Source: Paratinospora sagittata
Lineage: Eukaryota > Streptophyta > Magnoliopsida > Ranunculales > Menispermaceae
NCBI GenBank assembly: GCA_035771175.1
Contig: CM069603.1
Span: 23,412,286-23,476,285, forward strand
Reading direction: 5' to 3'
DNA length: 64,000 bases
The notes under the pieces were generated by a model. It made no database searches. It was not told the origin of the DNA and saw only the letters and a program-made list of their open reading frames with translations. The translations under genes and the position numbers were made by a program. This document shows positions 44,644 through 56,827 of this stretch, one piece after another (within the stretch, counting starts at the first letter, position 1; every line of letters starts with the position of its first letter).

Positions 44644-44905
44644 GGTACACAATGTGTTTCATATATCCATGCTTAGGAAATATCTTCATGATCCTTCACA
44701 CATCATACCATTCTTTGAAGTTGAAATTGAGGAAGGAAATAAGTATAAGGAATACCCTATGCAAATCTTGGACAGAAAGACACAAGACTTAAGAAACAAG
44801 AGCATTTTGCTAGTAAAAATCCTCTGGAACCATCACGGAACAGAAGAAGCAACGTGGGAGTTGGAACAAGAGATCAAGCAAAAATACCCTCATTTGTTTG
44901 TATAG
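44644..44905 (+). pseudogene. pol: Chromovirus I integrase C-terminus with chromodomain
   Basis: Reads VHNVFHISMLRKYLHDPSHI then VEIEEGNKYKEYPMQILDRK, and the chromodomain LVKILWNHHGTEEATWELEQ ending KQKYPHLFV and TAG at 44903-44905. No nonsense codon lies inside this piece. The FHISMLRKY...DPSHI order is diagnostic for chromovirus integrase. The upstream pol was lost at the Athila LTR junction. Confidence 0.92.
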
Positions 44906-44984
44906 CACTTGCATGTTTACATATTAATGGAATACTTCCTATTCTTATTCCAAGCTCTTGGGTTTCTTGTTTTGTTTTGGCACG

Positions 44985-45716
44985 GATGTCTGACGATTAC
45001 AGTTACAATTTTGAACCATCTGAACATAGCGAGAATTCAAATCAGGATACAAATATGAGTATTGAAGGAAATGATGACATGAGCTCAATCCCTTCAGGTT
45101 GGAGTCCTTCCACTGACTATTACTCCAAGTCTACATCCCTTACAAGGTCACAACCTGCAGAAATTCCATGAGTCCAAACCCCAATACATAATCCAACAAG
45201 ATATTTTCCAGCACGTCTTGGGATATCCGACCCAAAAGACGAAAAACATTACAAGTATGCGTTAAACGGGTATGCGATTTTGACAGACCGCTCGAAAGTC
45301 AGTACAACAATCATTACCTTCTTTTCAGAACCCTTGCAGTGCATGGAATCCAATTCCACTTTTTCCCAGGCTTTCGAAGGTGCCAACACCTGATGAAGTT
45401 GGACCATCTCATTGGCAAACTCGACAATCACCAGCCCAATCAAGCAGGCGGGTTAAGCCACCATCTCAACGACTTGGTTTTCTGCCACCACCCCCTCGTC
45501 GCATCCCAACACCGCCTTCTCTTCCTGAATTATCATATCAGGAAAGAATGGGTTTTGATTCAGTCCATTCTCCTACCCCAACTCATTCTGGAGATTCTAC
45601 TGCTCATAGTGCTTTCCGCGGACCCAACAGCCAGTGAGGCCATCGCGATAGAAGATAACCAAGCTGTGCAGACAGTAACATGGACATTGAGATCATTGAT
45701 ATCTCAAATGATGAAT
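44985..45716 (+). pseudogene. Accessory ORF downstream of the chromodomain
   Basis: An ATG at 44985 opens MSDDYSYNFEPSEHSENSNQ, acidic and Ser-rich. A TGA at about 45169 (in place of CGA) is followed in the same frame by IHNPTRYFPARLGISDPKDE and KHYKYALNGYAILTDRS. After a frameshift near 45370 comes a Pro-rich segment (LGFLPPPPRRIPTPPSLPEL). After more breaks it ends NMDIEIIDISNDE and TAG at 45714-45716. The end resembles a SUMO-interacting motif: hydrophobic IEII next to acidic residues. I do not recognise the family. It lies between the chromodomain and the polypurine tract, where some chromoviruses carry extra ORFs. Confidence 0.5.
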
Positions 45717-45789
45717 AGTATGTATTTTGTTTACATGCCACAATTTTTCCAAAAACAACCTATCTTATTTAAATTTCGAGGACGAAATT

Positions 45790-45807
45790 CATTTAAGGAG
45801 GGGAGAC
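45790..45807 (+). promoter_or_regulatory. Polypurine tract of chromovirus I
   Basis: CATTTAAGGAGGGGAGAC, preceded by TTTCGAGGACGAAATT, the typical chromovirus block directly before TGTAACACC. Confidence 0.88.
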
Positions 45808-47023
45808 TGTAACACCCCTCACTTTTTCTACTGTAGAAACTAATGCAACTGCTTGAAAACCCTCCATGTGTAATTTCAATAAGTGGTAAAAGCTCCCCAA
45901 AAAAAAGATGCAGATCCCCATAGCAGGACGGTCCCTTGGGGGGGACGACGACTTAGGGCCACCCTATAAATAGGGGTTGCCCCCTCAGTTCAATTTGCTG
46001 AACTTTCTCGCTCTTCTCGCCCTCCTTCGAATTTTTGCGATATCTAGTGTCCCTGCATACTTCAAGAAGTTAGAAGAAGGAAATACGCCACTATAAGTGT
46101 ATAAGGTGGGGAATGAAGGCTAGGTTTGCATTTCTTACTTGTCTAATACTGAATTAAATAACATCATGCATCATGTCTGTTACCATGCTTTACTTCATGC
46201 ATGAGGCTATCTATTATAAATGATGTATTATTGGGTGCATTACTGACCCAGAATAGTGACGCTGTCACTTGATTTGTTATTGGGTGCCATGCCGTGACGC
46301 TGAACTCAGATTAGCGCTGGAACTCATGAGACCCCTCAGTTGCTTGATATATTACTGGTGCCTCGGATCACAGGTTTCAAGTGCATGGTGCCTGGCCTGT
46401 GATGCCATGTGAGTAAGGTTTATTCATATCATTGCTTGATTGTATTATTGTGGCGTAACTGTTTGATGATTGTTGTTCTGTATTCTATATTATTTATTGT
46501 GGCGTAACTGTTTGATGATTGTTGTTCTGTATTCTATATTATGCATGTAAGATTTGTTTATCCTGCTTGATCTCACTAAGTTGTTGAGCTCACCCCGTTG
46601 CTAATCTTTCTAGGGAATTAAGATGGGTTCGAATGGATTTATTCAGGGGGTTCTGGCTAAACCCGGTCTATGTATGGACTTTTGTGTATATACTCTCCCC
46701 AGGTCCCGTTAGATCGGTCTGATGATGGTGGTGGTGGTTCTAGGCTTCTAGATGCCTCACTTTGACAACTCCTTTTTTTTTATTTTGGTACTTTTGTAGG
46801 GGTTCTCCCTTGTTACCTTTTAACAACTTTTTGGTGTCAAGAATTTAATAATTAACAAACTTTATATGTTTAATATAATCATATTTTCCTAATAATTTGT
46901 ATTGTATTATTGTTAATATGGGCCACTATGCTTCTGTATGTGCGATTCTGATCGAATGGAGTGAGCACTCGACACCCCCCTAATCTGTTGCACCTCGCTC
47001 TGGGACAATGGGGCGGGGTGTGA
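45808..47023 (+). repeat. 3' LTR of chromovirus I (family E)
   Basis: TGTAACACCCC...GGGGTGTGACT, where the last base is T instead of the expected A of the CA end. About 1.2 kb, homologous to 13368-14637. TATAAATA lies at 45965-45972. It contains a perfect 49-base tandem duplication at 46447-46543. No primer site follows, consistent with a 3' LTR. Confidence 0.85.
46447..46543 (+). repeat. 49-base tandem duplication in LTR I
   Basis: The segment starting ATTGTGGCGTAACTGTTTGA at 46447 is repeated from 46496 with no difference that I see, so it is likely younger than the LTR around it. Confidence 0.9.
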
Positions 47024-47057
47024 CTGCCTCTAGATAGGGAGTGTGAGACCAAGAATT

Positions 47058-49790
47058 GAACCAACTCAAGTCAAGCTGGCTGAGGAACCCACACCATCTG
47101 TACCCACACCTCCTATTGAGACTGTGTCTAGACCATGTCACCGTATTCTTCTACCCAAATAAGAAGAAAGGGAGACAATACAAAAAAGCTCATTAACCGA
47201 GCGGTAATCGATGGATGCTTTGTCAATTTTGAGTTCTTCATTAACTCTCACCTAGACATTCTCTCTTTATTCGAGTTCCAAGGCTAGACAGATTTGTTTA
47301 CCTTCAATTTGAAATGGTACCCCAGTCTCGTCGGTAAATTCTATTTGAATTTGGTCGATAAACCCAGTTTTGGATTTACAAAACAATCTATGGTAAAACA
47401 AAAATCTTTTGAAATTTCTCCCAGATTCTTTTTTGAAGCATTTTTTTGCCAAGTGGTGAAAGTGCCCAAATACTTTCATTAAGTAAAAATAATGTTTAGT
47501 ATCCAAGCTACAATAGCCTCTCTGCTCTAAATCTTGTTTCAAAAAAAAAAAACTACTTGAGTGTCAACAAGAAACTCACAAATGAGTCCTTTGAATTAAT
47601 CCCCAGAATAATCCACAACATTATTACCTACATCATTCAGCCAAAAACTGGTAGCATGGGTAATGTAAATGACTTAGATTTATTCTTAATCTGGTGCATT
47701 CTGGAAAAGAAGAAAGTGAATCACACCCATATCCTCATGCATGTGATTAATACAATGGTTAGTAGAGGAGAAGGTCTGCCATTTGGTATATACCTCACCA
47801 CTCTATTCGAGATGTGTGGTATCGATTTCAGTGGAGAAAGCTTCAAGGAGACCAGCAGATTCTAATGCATTGGTCTGACCACTGTGAAATTAATGAGATA
47901 CACTTATGTCCCTGCATTGGACAAATGGCTTCCAATGTTAGACGTTCCATTTGAGGGAAAATCTAGTGGAAAAGATGAATTAAGAGAAGAAGATGTCTCA
48001 GCAATGGAAAAAGAAGCTGCACTAGTTTAGACTACTCAAGAAGAATAGGCTGGGCAAGAGGAAGTTGTTACCATAGCTAACATTGAGCATGTTTCAATCG
48101 ATGATTGGGAAATTGAATATATAGAACAAGTTGTTCATGCTGAAGAACATCTAATGGAAGAGGTGAACCAGATTGCTCAGGTCGTTGTTGAAAAACATCT
48201 GAATGAGTCAGAAAATGCTGATGCAATCTTGGAGGAAATCACCAAAAAGGGAGCAAGTGAGGACTCAAATAAAACCATCTCCATTTGATATCCTTGTATC
48301 AATGGAATCCCAAGCCTTGAAAAAGACTAAGTCTAATGGTGAAAAATGTCATGATACAGAGGGTGATAATCTGGCTATCATACCCTATTAGGGAAATGAC
48401 ATGAATGAAAAAGCTAGTGAAGAATATCAGATTGAAGATTTTCATGAGGCCATGCTGAGTTCCAAGTAGAAGATGAAATGGAAAATATTCATGAGGAAAG
48501 CTCATCTGATCATGAGACGCCTTCTTATCCTTCTACCTGCAAGCCAACAAATGAATTCTTCAAAAAGGAAGATTTCCCGAGAAGAATGAGAGAAGATCAA
48601 ATTTTTGTCTTGTTTCAGCTAATGACTCGTTTAGAATAGAATCAAGTTTAGTTGAAGAATGAGATATTGTCAGAGGTTTGAGAATCTTTGAAATCTTAGA
48701 AGAGTTGAGATTAACAAGATAAAAGGATTTAACTCTCACATGATCAAATTTTTGTCTTGTTTCAGCTAATGCTCTAAAGATGCTTCCATTTCAGAGTCAC
48801 TACAAACAATTTTGGATGCTATCTTGGATCAAGTCTCGAGCAAAACAACTCTTAATCCAGTGCTGCAAGCCATTTCTAGTCTGAACGACAACTTTACTTC
48901 TGTCGGGCCAGCACACATAAAGGATGATAGACTAACTATGATTCTCGACTTGGTTACTCGTGCTTTTGAAAAACATCACAACTTGGAGAACAAGATTCCT
49001 TTCCTTGCCACAAGCATCATGGATTTGTCTTACATTGTTATCATAGCTGTAGATCGAGTGGAAGGAGTAGTAGGCTTCTTTGAAGACCTCTTCAAGGCAA
49101 TGAACAATAGACTGCATCTACTTTGTGGTATATTGCCTCAAGCATGAAATTTTTTGCAATGCTTTTTCATCTATTGGAGAAGAAAGGTGTAAAAGTTCCA
49201 CCAGCACCGCGAGCTACAACTTTCACAAGTCCCCAATGACCTAAGGAGTCTGACAGACTTCTTGGCATATTAGAATGTGAAGACGAAGAAGCATCTGATG
49301 AAGAGCCTCTCCAAAGAATCTGTCAAAGAGTGTCTCGACCCCCGGATCCCTCATTAGAGAGTTTCCCAGATCCCAAACGCAAGCGACCAATCAGGCCAGA
49401 ATTTGAAGGTCATACACTTTCTCCTGATTTTGCACAAGGTTTTGCGGAACGGAAAGCTAAAGGCTTAAAACCCAGTCCACCTCTTGATCCATTTTAATTT
49501 GGTATTTCCAAGCATGCTCACAAAAAATTCATTAAAAAATCTAGGCAGAGTGTTGTAATTGACGAATTTATCAAAAGTGTGAGAAAAGGCTCAAGTGGTT
49601 CCTCAAAACCACATTAGCCCCGGAAACACAAGGAATCTGAACCTAGTTCTAGTGGATCCAAGGAAAATGAGGAGGCCAAGAGAAAAAGGAAGGGGAAGGG
49701 AATGCAGATATTATGGCTAAGTTAGCTCAAGAGGGAAGCTAGGGAAGCTACCAATCAAGGGGAGTTCATCTGAGTTTCTATACAATATGT
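47058..49790 (+). pseudogene. Transposase_32-like gene, copy 2, carried by a copia-LTR element
   Basis: Starts within RIEPTQVKLAEEPTPSVPTP and runs to about 49740. AVIDGCFVNFEFFINSHLDI and KWYPSLVGKFYLNLVDK (47320-47350) carry the 'YP.LV..FY.NL' core of the family. IIQPKTGSMGNVNDLDLFLI and LPFGIYLTTLFEMCGIDFSG (47640-47835) form the C-terminal part. An acidic Glu-rich region (48000-48480), a helical region (48812-49143) and a Pro-rich, basic tail with PKRKRP and AKRKRKGKG (nuclear-localisation-like) follow. About a dozen stops and several frameshifts occur. 'tttttgtcttgtttcagctaatg' appears twice (48603, 48750), suggesting a duplicated segment. It ends about 200-250 bases before a copia polypurine tract and LTR, so it fills the position of the element's own genes. 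Function unknown. Confidence 0.6.
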
Positions 49791-49971
49791 TGACTGTATA
49801 ATTATCATGTCCTTGTATATTGTGATTGTATTCATCTTGTAATTTATATATTGAAATCAAATATACCTGACATGCTTACAAATATTCTTGACATACTTGA
49901 TACTCTAAAAATCGTTATATGTTTGAGTACATGAATATAATTATCTGCATGATCTATAAGTATTTGAAATC

Positions 49972-49988
49972 ATCAAAAAAAGGGAGAT
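49972..49988 (+). promoter_or_regulatory. Polypurine tract of the copia element
   Basis: ATCAAAAAAAGGGAGAT immediately before TGTTATC, parallel to CATCAAAAAGTGGAGAT before 32772. Confidence 0.85.
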
Positions 49989-50329
49989 TGTTATCTCAAT
50001 GAACCTCATGACATGAATGTTTTGATGATTCCAAATATCTCCAATTTATGTATCTAATGATCTTGTCAAGTGTTTTAGATCTATCAAGAATCAAGATCAA
50101 GGAACTATGCTCACAAGCCTATTGAACATCAATTAAAGTTTCGAGTCCTTCAGTACATAGAATGTAAGGACTACCGATCAAATTTACTCTCAGCAAGATT
50201 TAATCGTTTTCGTATTTTAAAAAAATTTCATGTTTTTAAAAGTAATTAATGTAATCAGAAAATATCATGATTTTAATCATATGTGATTGAGCTTTAATCG
50301 AGAAATCAAAAACTGCTTTTATAGAGTCT

Positions 50330-50790
50330 TTCAGGACGCTAATGCTTCAATAGCGCCCTCCTGGACTTGATGAGTCAGGAAGTTGATAAAATATTATGAC
50401 GCTCAAGGTTGAATTGAACTGATTCATAAGGACGCTTACTTGTAAGAAGTGGCATTCCTTTAGTCAACCTTTGAAAGTGTCAGGACGTTGACTTAGTTTC
50501 AGCTTGCTGGAAGTTCTCTTAGTTTTTAATTGATTTCTATCTTTAAGGACGCTAATAGTTATAAGTTGAATAAACTATCAGGACGCTACTTGTATAGGAG
50601 CGCCCTCATCCTTAGAATTAGTTTAATAACTTTCAGGATGCTTACTGTCCTTCAACGCACTTAATATTGTTTTAAAAAATAATTTTCAAATTTCAGGACG
50701 CTTACTTGTGAGTAGCGCCCTTGTAGTATATGTATTTTTAAAACAAAGCAGGACGCTAACTGTCGATTAGCGCCCTCAGGATTTTGTACA
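50330..50790 (+). repeat. U3 array of imperfect stem-loops
   Basis: About nine units. The clearest are 50333-50359 and 50751-50775, where GGACGCTAA pairs with TTAGCGCCC at 8 of 9 positions around CTGTCGA. Same family as 33370-34060 and 9450-9930. Confidence 0.85.
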
Positions 50791-50995
50791 AAAATCAACT
50801 TTATGTATTTGTAAGAGATATTCTCAGATTCGTGAACCACATCTCTTAATCTTTCCTTATTTGTGAATCTGGAGAAAATCAGAATGTTCATGAAATGAGC
50901 AATTGCCATTTTCATTATACATTCTAGCTATTGTGAGTAAACGTTCATATTTGAAATTCAAATTCAAATGAACAACAACTACATCTCTACAAGTT

Positions 50996-51003
50996 TATAA
51001 ATA
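50996..51003 (+). promoter_or_regulatory. TATA box of the copia LTR
   Basis: TATAAATA in GTTTATAAATACCAGCACTTA, shared with 34310-34317. Confidence 0.75.
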
Positions 51004-51384
51004 CCAGCACTTAACAATCTGTTAAGACCACCGAAAATGCTCTGAGCCAAAACACTTTTTAAAGCTAGTCGAATTTTCATCTGATTCAAAAAGCTTAAGT
51101 TATTGTTGTTTTAAAGCGTTTTCTTTGAATCTCTGCTTATTCAAAAGACTTTCATACTGAGCTAAATTTCTGTCTTTATCTGAAAATCTATTTGAAAGTT
51201 TGAACTATTTTTACTAAAATCTTCGGCGTTATTTTAACTTATATCATTCTTGCTGAAAGAGAGATTTGAGAGATAGTTCATAGGATACAGTTGTAGTCAA
51301 ATTCATATCTTGTATACTTTATCAAGGTTGTAACAGTAGTTATATAAACTACCGAGTTGATATTCTTGTATTCAACAAGTTTTG

Positions 51385-51475
51385 ATTTTCTCACACCCGT
51401 AAGTTGAGAAACAGTCTTCTCACACCCATAAGTTGAGAAACGGAAGTTCTCACACCCGTAAGTTGAGAAAGCTTA
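51385..51475 (+). repeat. U5 tandem repeat in copia LTR
   Basis: Three units of TTCTCACACCCGTAAGTTGA with GAAACAGTC or GAAACGGAAG spacers. This is the reverse complement of the 8650-8760 core, as expected for opposite orientation. Confidence 0.85.
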
Positions 51476-51555
51476 GGTTTGTAATTGATTTTTAATTGAT
51501 TTTTAATTGTCTAAGTGTCCAATTCACCCCCCTCTTGGACATACCTGGGCTAACA

Positions 51556-51811
51556 GGCTTATGAGAAGCCTATACCGAAAGATGCCTTGATGCACTATGT
51601 GGACAAAGTGGAAAATTTAGATAACCCCTCTCCCTTGGTGTGGAAGGACCCATATTTGATGCCTCATGTTGAAGAAGAAAAGTTGTTACGTACTATGATT
51701 CAGCGTAAGCGGATAGATGATCTTTCTCGAGTCAAGAAAAAACGGCTAAAGCATTTTGAGGGCCAAAACGAAAGGAATGTGAATGCCATGCTTCTTGATG
51801 ATCCACCATGA
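51556..51811 (+). pseudogene. gag: Element F: tail of Athila gag-protease ORF
   Basis: Resumes at AYEKPIPKDALMHYVDKVEN, matching KAYDKPTKKDALAYYKENLE of the 15133-22211 element, and ends AMLLDDPP with TGA at 51809-51811, matching LLDEPP at 19078. No nonsense codon is present in this piece. Everything upstream was separated by the copia insertion and lies outside the window. As in the other element, no RT follows the stop. Confidence 0.85.
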
Positions 51812-51858
51812 AGAAACGAAGATGAAAGTCGGGCTGTGGACTTTAAACCAAGCGCTTG

Positions 51859-51874
51859 TTGGGAGGCAACCCAT
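51859..51874 (+). other. Conserved stem-loop after the gag-protease stop (F)
   Basis: TGGG (51860-51863) and CCCA (51870-51873) around AGGCAA. The preceding AGTCGGGCTG and GACTTTAAACCAAGCGCTTG match 19091-19120. Confidence 0.7.
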
Positions 51875-53505
51875 CGATTTCTTTTATGTTTTTATTTATT
51901 TATTTGGTTTATTTAGTTGCTTAGTATCTACCTTTGTCAATGACATGTTTTTTGGTATCTCTTTCTCAAGTTCTAAATCAAGTTTGGGGGTCCTTAAACG
52001 AGCTACATGGAGAGGATGGAAAGTTTATGTGGAGACTTCAACCTTTTGGGTTCAAGGGGGTTTCTCAACTTCTCTTTCTTTTACTTCCATCCATTCTCTG
52101 ATTATGTTTTTATTGTGAATGATTGAGGACAATGCTTGTTTTAAGTTTGGGGGGAGAGTTTTGATTATTTTTTTTTATCTGCCATGGCGAAGATGTGGTA
52201 GTTTTAGGTTAGGATATCCTATGATCTTACAAATTCTGATTTAATTTTATTTTTTAAAAACTTTCTGAATGGTCAATGATAGGAGAACCTGTATATGAAC
52301 ATGACTCTAAGGGAATGTACAGAGTAATTTATAAGTCTGTGTGCTTGATTCGACTATTAGCTTAGCTTTGTTGAAAATTCTCTACATGTCTAGTGTGGTT
52401 GATTTTGTGGAATCATGACTTGTTTGGATTGAATGTGTGCAAGTAAAGTTATATATATTAGATCTCGAAAAATTCTAGAACAAGTTTGATTATCACTTGA
52501 GGTGGAATCCTAGAGAGCATGCCATGAGGAAAATGATGTAGGCCATGTTTGGATAAGCTTGAGCCATATAGCCTACCTTATTTTTTATTATATCCATAGT
52601 CACCCATTTTGAGCTTTATGATCTTTCTTTGATTACCTATGAATTAATTCACTTGAGCCTTATATGCTTAATTTCCTTGTTTTCAACTTATGCATCTTAT
52701 ACACTTTGAGTATGTTGGAGTGTTATCTTTTTGGAAGGTGGAAAAGGGAGAATGAGATAAAAGAAAAGAAAAAAGGATGAACAAAAGGTGATGAAGAAAT
52801 GTATATTGGAAGCTTGAAAAGTTTGATAGTTCCAAAAAAAAATGCTACATCTATCTGATAAAAAAGAATAAGTTTGGGGGTGTAGCATTCTATGAAAATA
52901 AGCAAACAAGACTAAGATGGGGATGGAATGAAAAGTTTGAATTTTGAAGTGGATATATGTACTCATTGTACGGTTTTTGGTTCTTTATGTAATGTCGTGG
53001 ATGTTTGTAATTGATCAAAGTGTTAGGGTGTTTTAAGCCTAATTTGTTTTTTATTTTTTCCTACCTTTGAACCCTAGCCATACATTACAACCTAGGAAAG
53101 ACCTATTGATTTTAAATGGCATGTGATCCACATTAGTGGAGAGTGGTACGAAAGATTTGCCTATAAGATTCACTTTATATCTATCTATTTGAGATCACTT
53201 ATACTTTATACTTGCTTACACTTATCTATGAATTTAATGAATAATTTTATGAGATTGACTATGTGATGGTGTGTTTGAGAATGGAAGATGAGGTTAAGTG
53301 AGGAGTTGGATTAAAAGTCTAGAAATCTCTAACACTCTTGAAATTTTCTGATGAGCTATTATCTTTTAATGTGATCTTAGATGCCATGATGATGATATGC
53401 ATGTTATATTTTGAATCAAAGCTTAATTTGTTTGAGAATAGGATGGTAGATTGATGACTGAGTTGTTAGTTGAATTTTAGTTTTGTTTTCCCTTTGCACG
53501 GGACA
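51875..53505 (+). mobile_element. 3' non-coding region of element F
   Basis: About 1.6 kb without a gene, with the same block order as 19139-20817 and 3468-5007. Its last 340 bases closely match 1-345 of element A. Small ORFs on the minus strand near 52700-52960 are in A/T-rich sequence and look incidental. Confidence 0.78.
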
Positions 53506-53510
53506 ATCAA
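53506..53510 (+). repeat. Target duplication, left (ATCAA), outer solo LTR
   Basis: ATCAA before TGTAACAACC, matching 58259-58263 after GTCGTCACA. Confidence 0.88.
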
Positions 53511-53955
53511 TGTAACAACCTGTACCGTAGGTCAACCAATACTATTGACCTCTACACGCTAAAATATGTATACGTATGCATATGTATATGAGTATATGTG
53601 AGTATATGTGCAAAGGAATATAAAAACATGCGTATAAAAGTAATGAAATGATAAAAGTGTAGATGAAAATTATAAAAATAATTGAATATATGTGGAAGTC
53701 TGGGGAAAAGATGTTTGTTGAAATTAAAGTTTTTAAATGAGAATATTGTAGACATTTCACAGATGGAGTGTTGGTTAGGGAAAGCTATGGTTGGAGCGTG
53801 GAATCATTATTATTATTATTAAAAGGAAAAGAAGGATAGTTGGATTAGAAAAAGACTTTGGGAGCATGGTATCAAAACCATGCTAGCTTGGCTCTCAAGT
53901 AACGGGAAGAGGAAGAGAAAGGGGGTTTGAAGGAGAATATTTTTAGAATATTCTC

Positions 53956-56827
53956 TGTGACGCCCTGAAAATTATTTCATCTAGCCCATAACCCAATTGC
54001 ATTTTGCCGAAACTCTATGTGTTGCCTTGATATGTTTGGTGTTTGTTTGATGGTTGTTTAATGTTTGTATATTTGATGCTTGATAATGTATATAAATATG
54101 TGCATTATAAATTGTATATGGGAATGCATGTCATTATTTATGCATGGGCCCATTAAACCACGAATTGATATGGGTTAGGATTGATTGAATAAAAGGATAA
54201 ATGAGAATAAAAAATTTGGCGTATTAGATGGATTGGACATTTAAAATACATGCAAGCATAAGATTGGTTAAAGTACATGTGGTTGGTATGGGTAGTATGA
54301 GACCAACACATGTCAAATTGGTGCATGAGAATGAACAAGTGTCCCATGCCCCATTTCTCTTCTCCAACACATGTCAAGTTGGTGCATGAGACCAACACAT
54401 GTCAAGTTGATGCACGATAATGGACAAGTGTCCCATGCCCCATTTCTCTTCTCCAATACATGTCAAGTTGGTGCATGAGAGTGCACAAGTGTCCCATGCC
54501 CCATTTCTCTTCTCCAAGACATGTCAAGTTGGTGCATGAGAGTGCACAAGTGTCCCATGCCCCATTTATCTTCTCCAACACATGTCAAGTTGGTGCATGA
54601 AAGTGGACAAGTGTCCCATGCCCACTTCTCTTCTCCAAGGAAGTCCTAGAGAGTGAGGTGAGTGGAGGGAAAGGAAAAATGAAGAGAAAGGAAAGAAGAA
54701 GAGAAAGAAAGAGGAAGTTGCTTTGAGGGAAGTCTCAGCAACGTTTTCATCAATGAGTTTGAACTTGGTGCTATATGGTCAGATTGAGCTCAAACTTTGT
54801 CAGCAAGTTTGTATCTTATGGGTATTCATTTTGCCGGTGGAGATCTTGATTGGATTTTTCGTTTGAAAGATATAACCTCCCAAACAAAGCTGGTCGGAAA
54901 GTCTGGATTTCTCGCGCAGTTTAGATCAAACTAATAGATCTCCTAAATCTACCGTTGGATGGATATGATAATGGAGAACATGGTTCAAAACTGATTGTTC
55001 TGCATTATGAACGGTTGAGATGTTGGTGTGGTAAGTATTTTGTGTGCTATAGTCATCTTAGTTCAAGTATTTGCAGCAGGAAAGGAGAAATTGTCTGATT
55101 AGAGACTTGTTCATCAAAGATGCTTATCTTTTCAGTCCACCGTTGGATTGAGGTGATTTTTGGACAAAAGGTTTGTCTCTTAACATAATTTAATCTGTAT
55201 GGTTGATTTTGTGATTACATATTTCTGTTGGCAGCTTGATACATCTGAACAGAATATTAAATGGAAGATTTGTAGGGTTGTTTGTATTAGACCTAAATTT
55301 AGAATATGAACTTGGACCTTTCCAAAAAGCTTGCATGTCAACTATGTTGACCTAGTTTCCATTGTTGATGAACCCATGATGCAAAATCAGTGATATACAT
55401 GGCAGAACATGGTGACCTAGTGTAAATAGGCAATATGGCCTAAGTATGGAAAATTTCATATTTTAGGGCTTTTGATGCCTTTGGCCTAAAATCATTGAAT
55501 TGATGCAATTTATGTCTAATTAAGCATGATTAGGGTTGATTACGCTACTGATTTGGTGGTTGTGACCATATCATGGGTTAGGCCTACTTGTGATCAAGTG
55601 ACCCAATTTGGGCATGTTTATACCTAAGGAATTGAAAATCATTAATTTTGATTAATTGAATGGTTTATGAATGAGAACTATGCATTAAAGGCCTAAGTCA
55701 TGTGATTTGAGTTGAATGATGGGATTAGATGGGATTTAGGCCTATTGTCTATATGTGGGCTGATTTAGGGTTGATGTGTAATGTCTATGTGATTGAGCAT
55801 AGAAATTGATGTATGGTTGGATATTGATGAATGTGTCAGGACCTTGATTGGGTTGATTCGGTTTGGTGTCCGTGTGTGGTTAGATACTCTCGCGAGGCTT
55901 GGATGTGAGTAAACTTCATTTATGATTATATCTTTTATGTCATCATATCACTTATATATATTGCATGTTGAAAGCATGAATGTGTCCTAATGTTTTGAAT
56001 GATGCATTGATTTGAGAAAACCTTATGACTTTGGTTGGGCCCATCTATCTGGCTAATAGGGGGACTTAACCTTGTCATAGGAGGATTTTAAAACGGAAAT
56101 ATTTGGGGATGAGAACGGTACGGTGAAATAGACGTGCACTAGTAACCCCAAATCAACATGGTTGGGGATGAGAACGGTACGGTGAAATAGATGTGCACTA
56201 GTAACCCAAATGCATGTGGAATGTGGATCCGAATTGATAAGCTTTTACTTGCATCAAACTTATTATAAATTCTTGATATATATATATGTTATGAGCTTTT
56301 AATCATGCTACACATTGACATGCATACATGATATTTATTGATTAGTATTGATAGCATATTTGAATTCTATTCACTGGGCACCGTTGGCTCACCCTCATTT
56401 TCCTCTTAGCAAAGACAAAACAAATAGATATATAAGTATTATGTGGGGTACACAAGGAAGAATATATATACATATAGAAGAGAAATGAAGAGTTTTATGT
56501 TTCTTGTCCATCAAGTAATGTTGCTACATCAATGAGGATGTCATGCATGACATCATCAGTACACAAAAATCTTAACATATATGTATAACGAATCCTTTTG
56601 TTCTATATAGTAGAACACATGATTTTTTTTAAGTTGAGTATTCCGACACTCTCAAAATCTTAAGAGTTGCCAAGAGAAGGCAAGAGAGCATTGGGAAGCC
56701 ATTCAAGAAGGAACCAAAACGCGTATAGAAAGTAGATTTAAGATTTAAGGAATTGAGGAATATAAATCCGAAAGCTACGAAAAGGTGATTGGAAACGCAA
56801 CTAAAGTTTGGAGGTGAGTGGATCCCA
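53956..56827 (+). mobile_element. Inner chromovirus-type solo LTR
   Basis: TGTGACGCCCTGAAAATT...GTGAGTGGATCCCA, about 2.87 kb, flanked by TTCTC at 53951-53955 and 56828-56832. Most of it matches the minus-strand LTR 25664-28159. The right edge is supported by the duplication and by the distance from the 'ggctcaccctcattttcc' block, which in these LTRs lies about 430 bases before the end. Confidence 0.72.
54300..54640 (+). repeat. 60-base minisatellite in the inner solo LTR
   Basis: Five to six units with CAAGTGTCCCATGCCCCATT and CTTCTCCAACACATGTCAAG, reverse-complement homologue of 27372-27795. One unit is partly duplicated near 54375. Confidence 0.88.

Larger units (their letters stand above)
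49989..51555 (+). repeat. 3' LTR of copia element carrying copy 2
   Basis: TGTTATCTCAATG...GACATACCTGGGCTAACA, 1567 bases. It contains the TTTTGATGATTCCAAA block, hairpin array (50330-50790), TATA box (50996) and U5 repeats (51385-51475). It is inserted in Athila element F, whose gag-protease tail resumes at 51556. The other LTR of this copia is not in the window. Confidence 0.87.
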
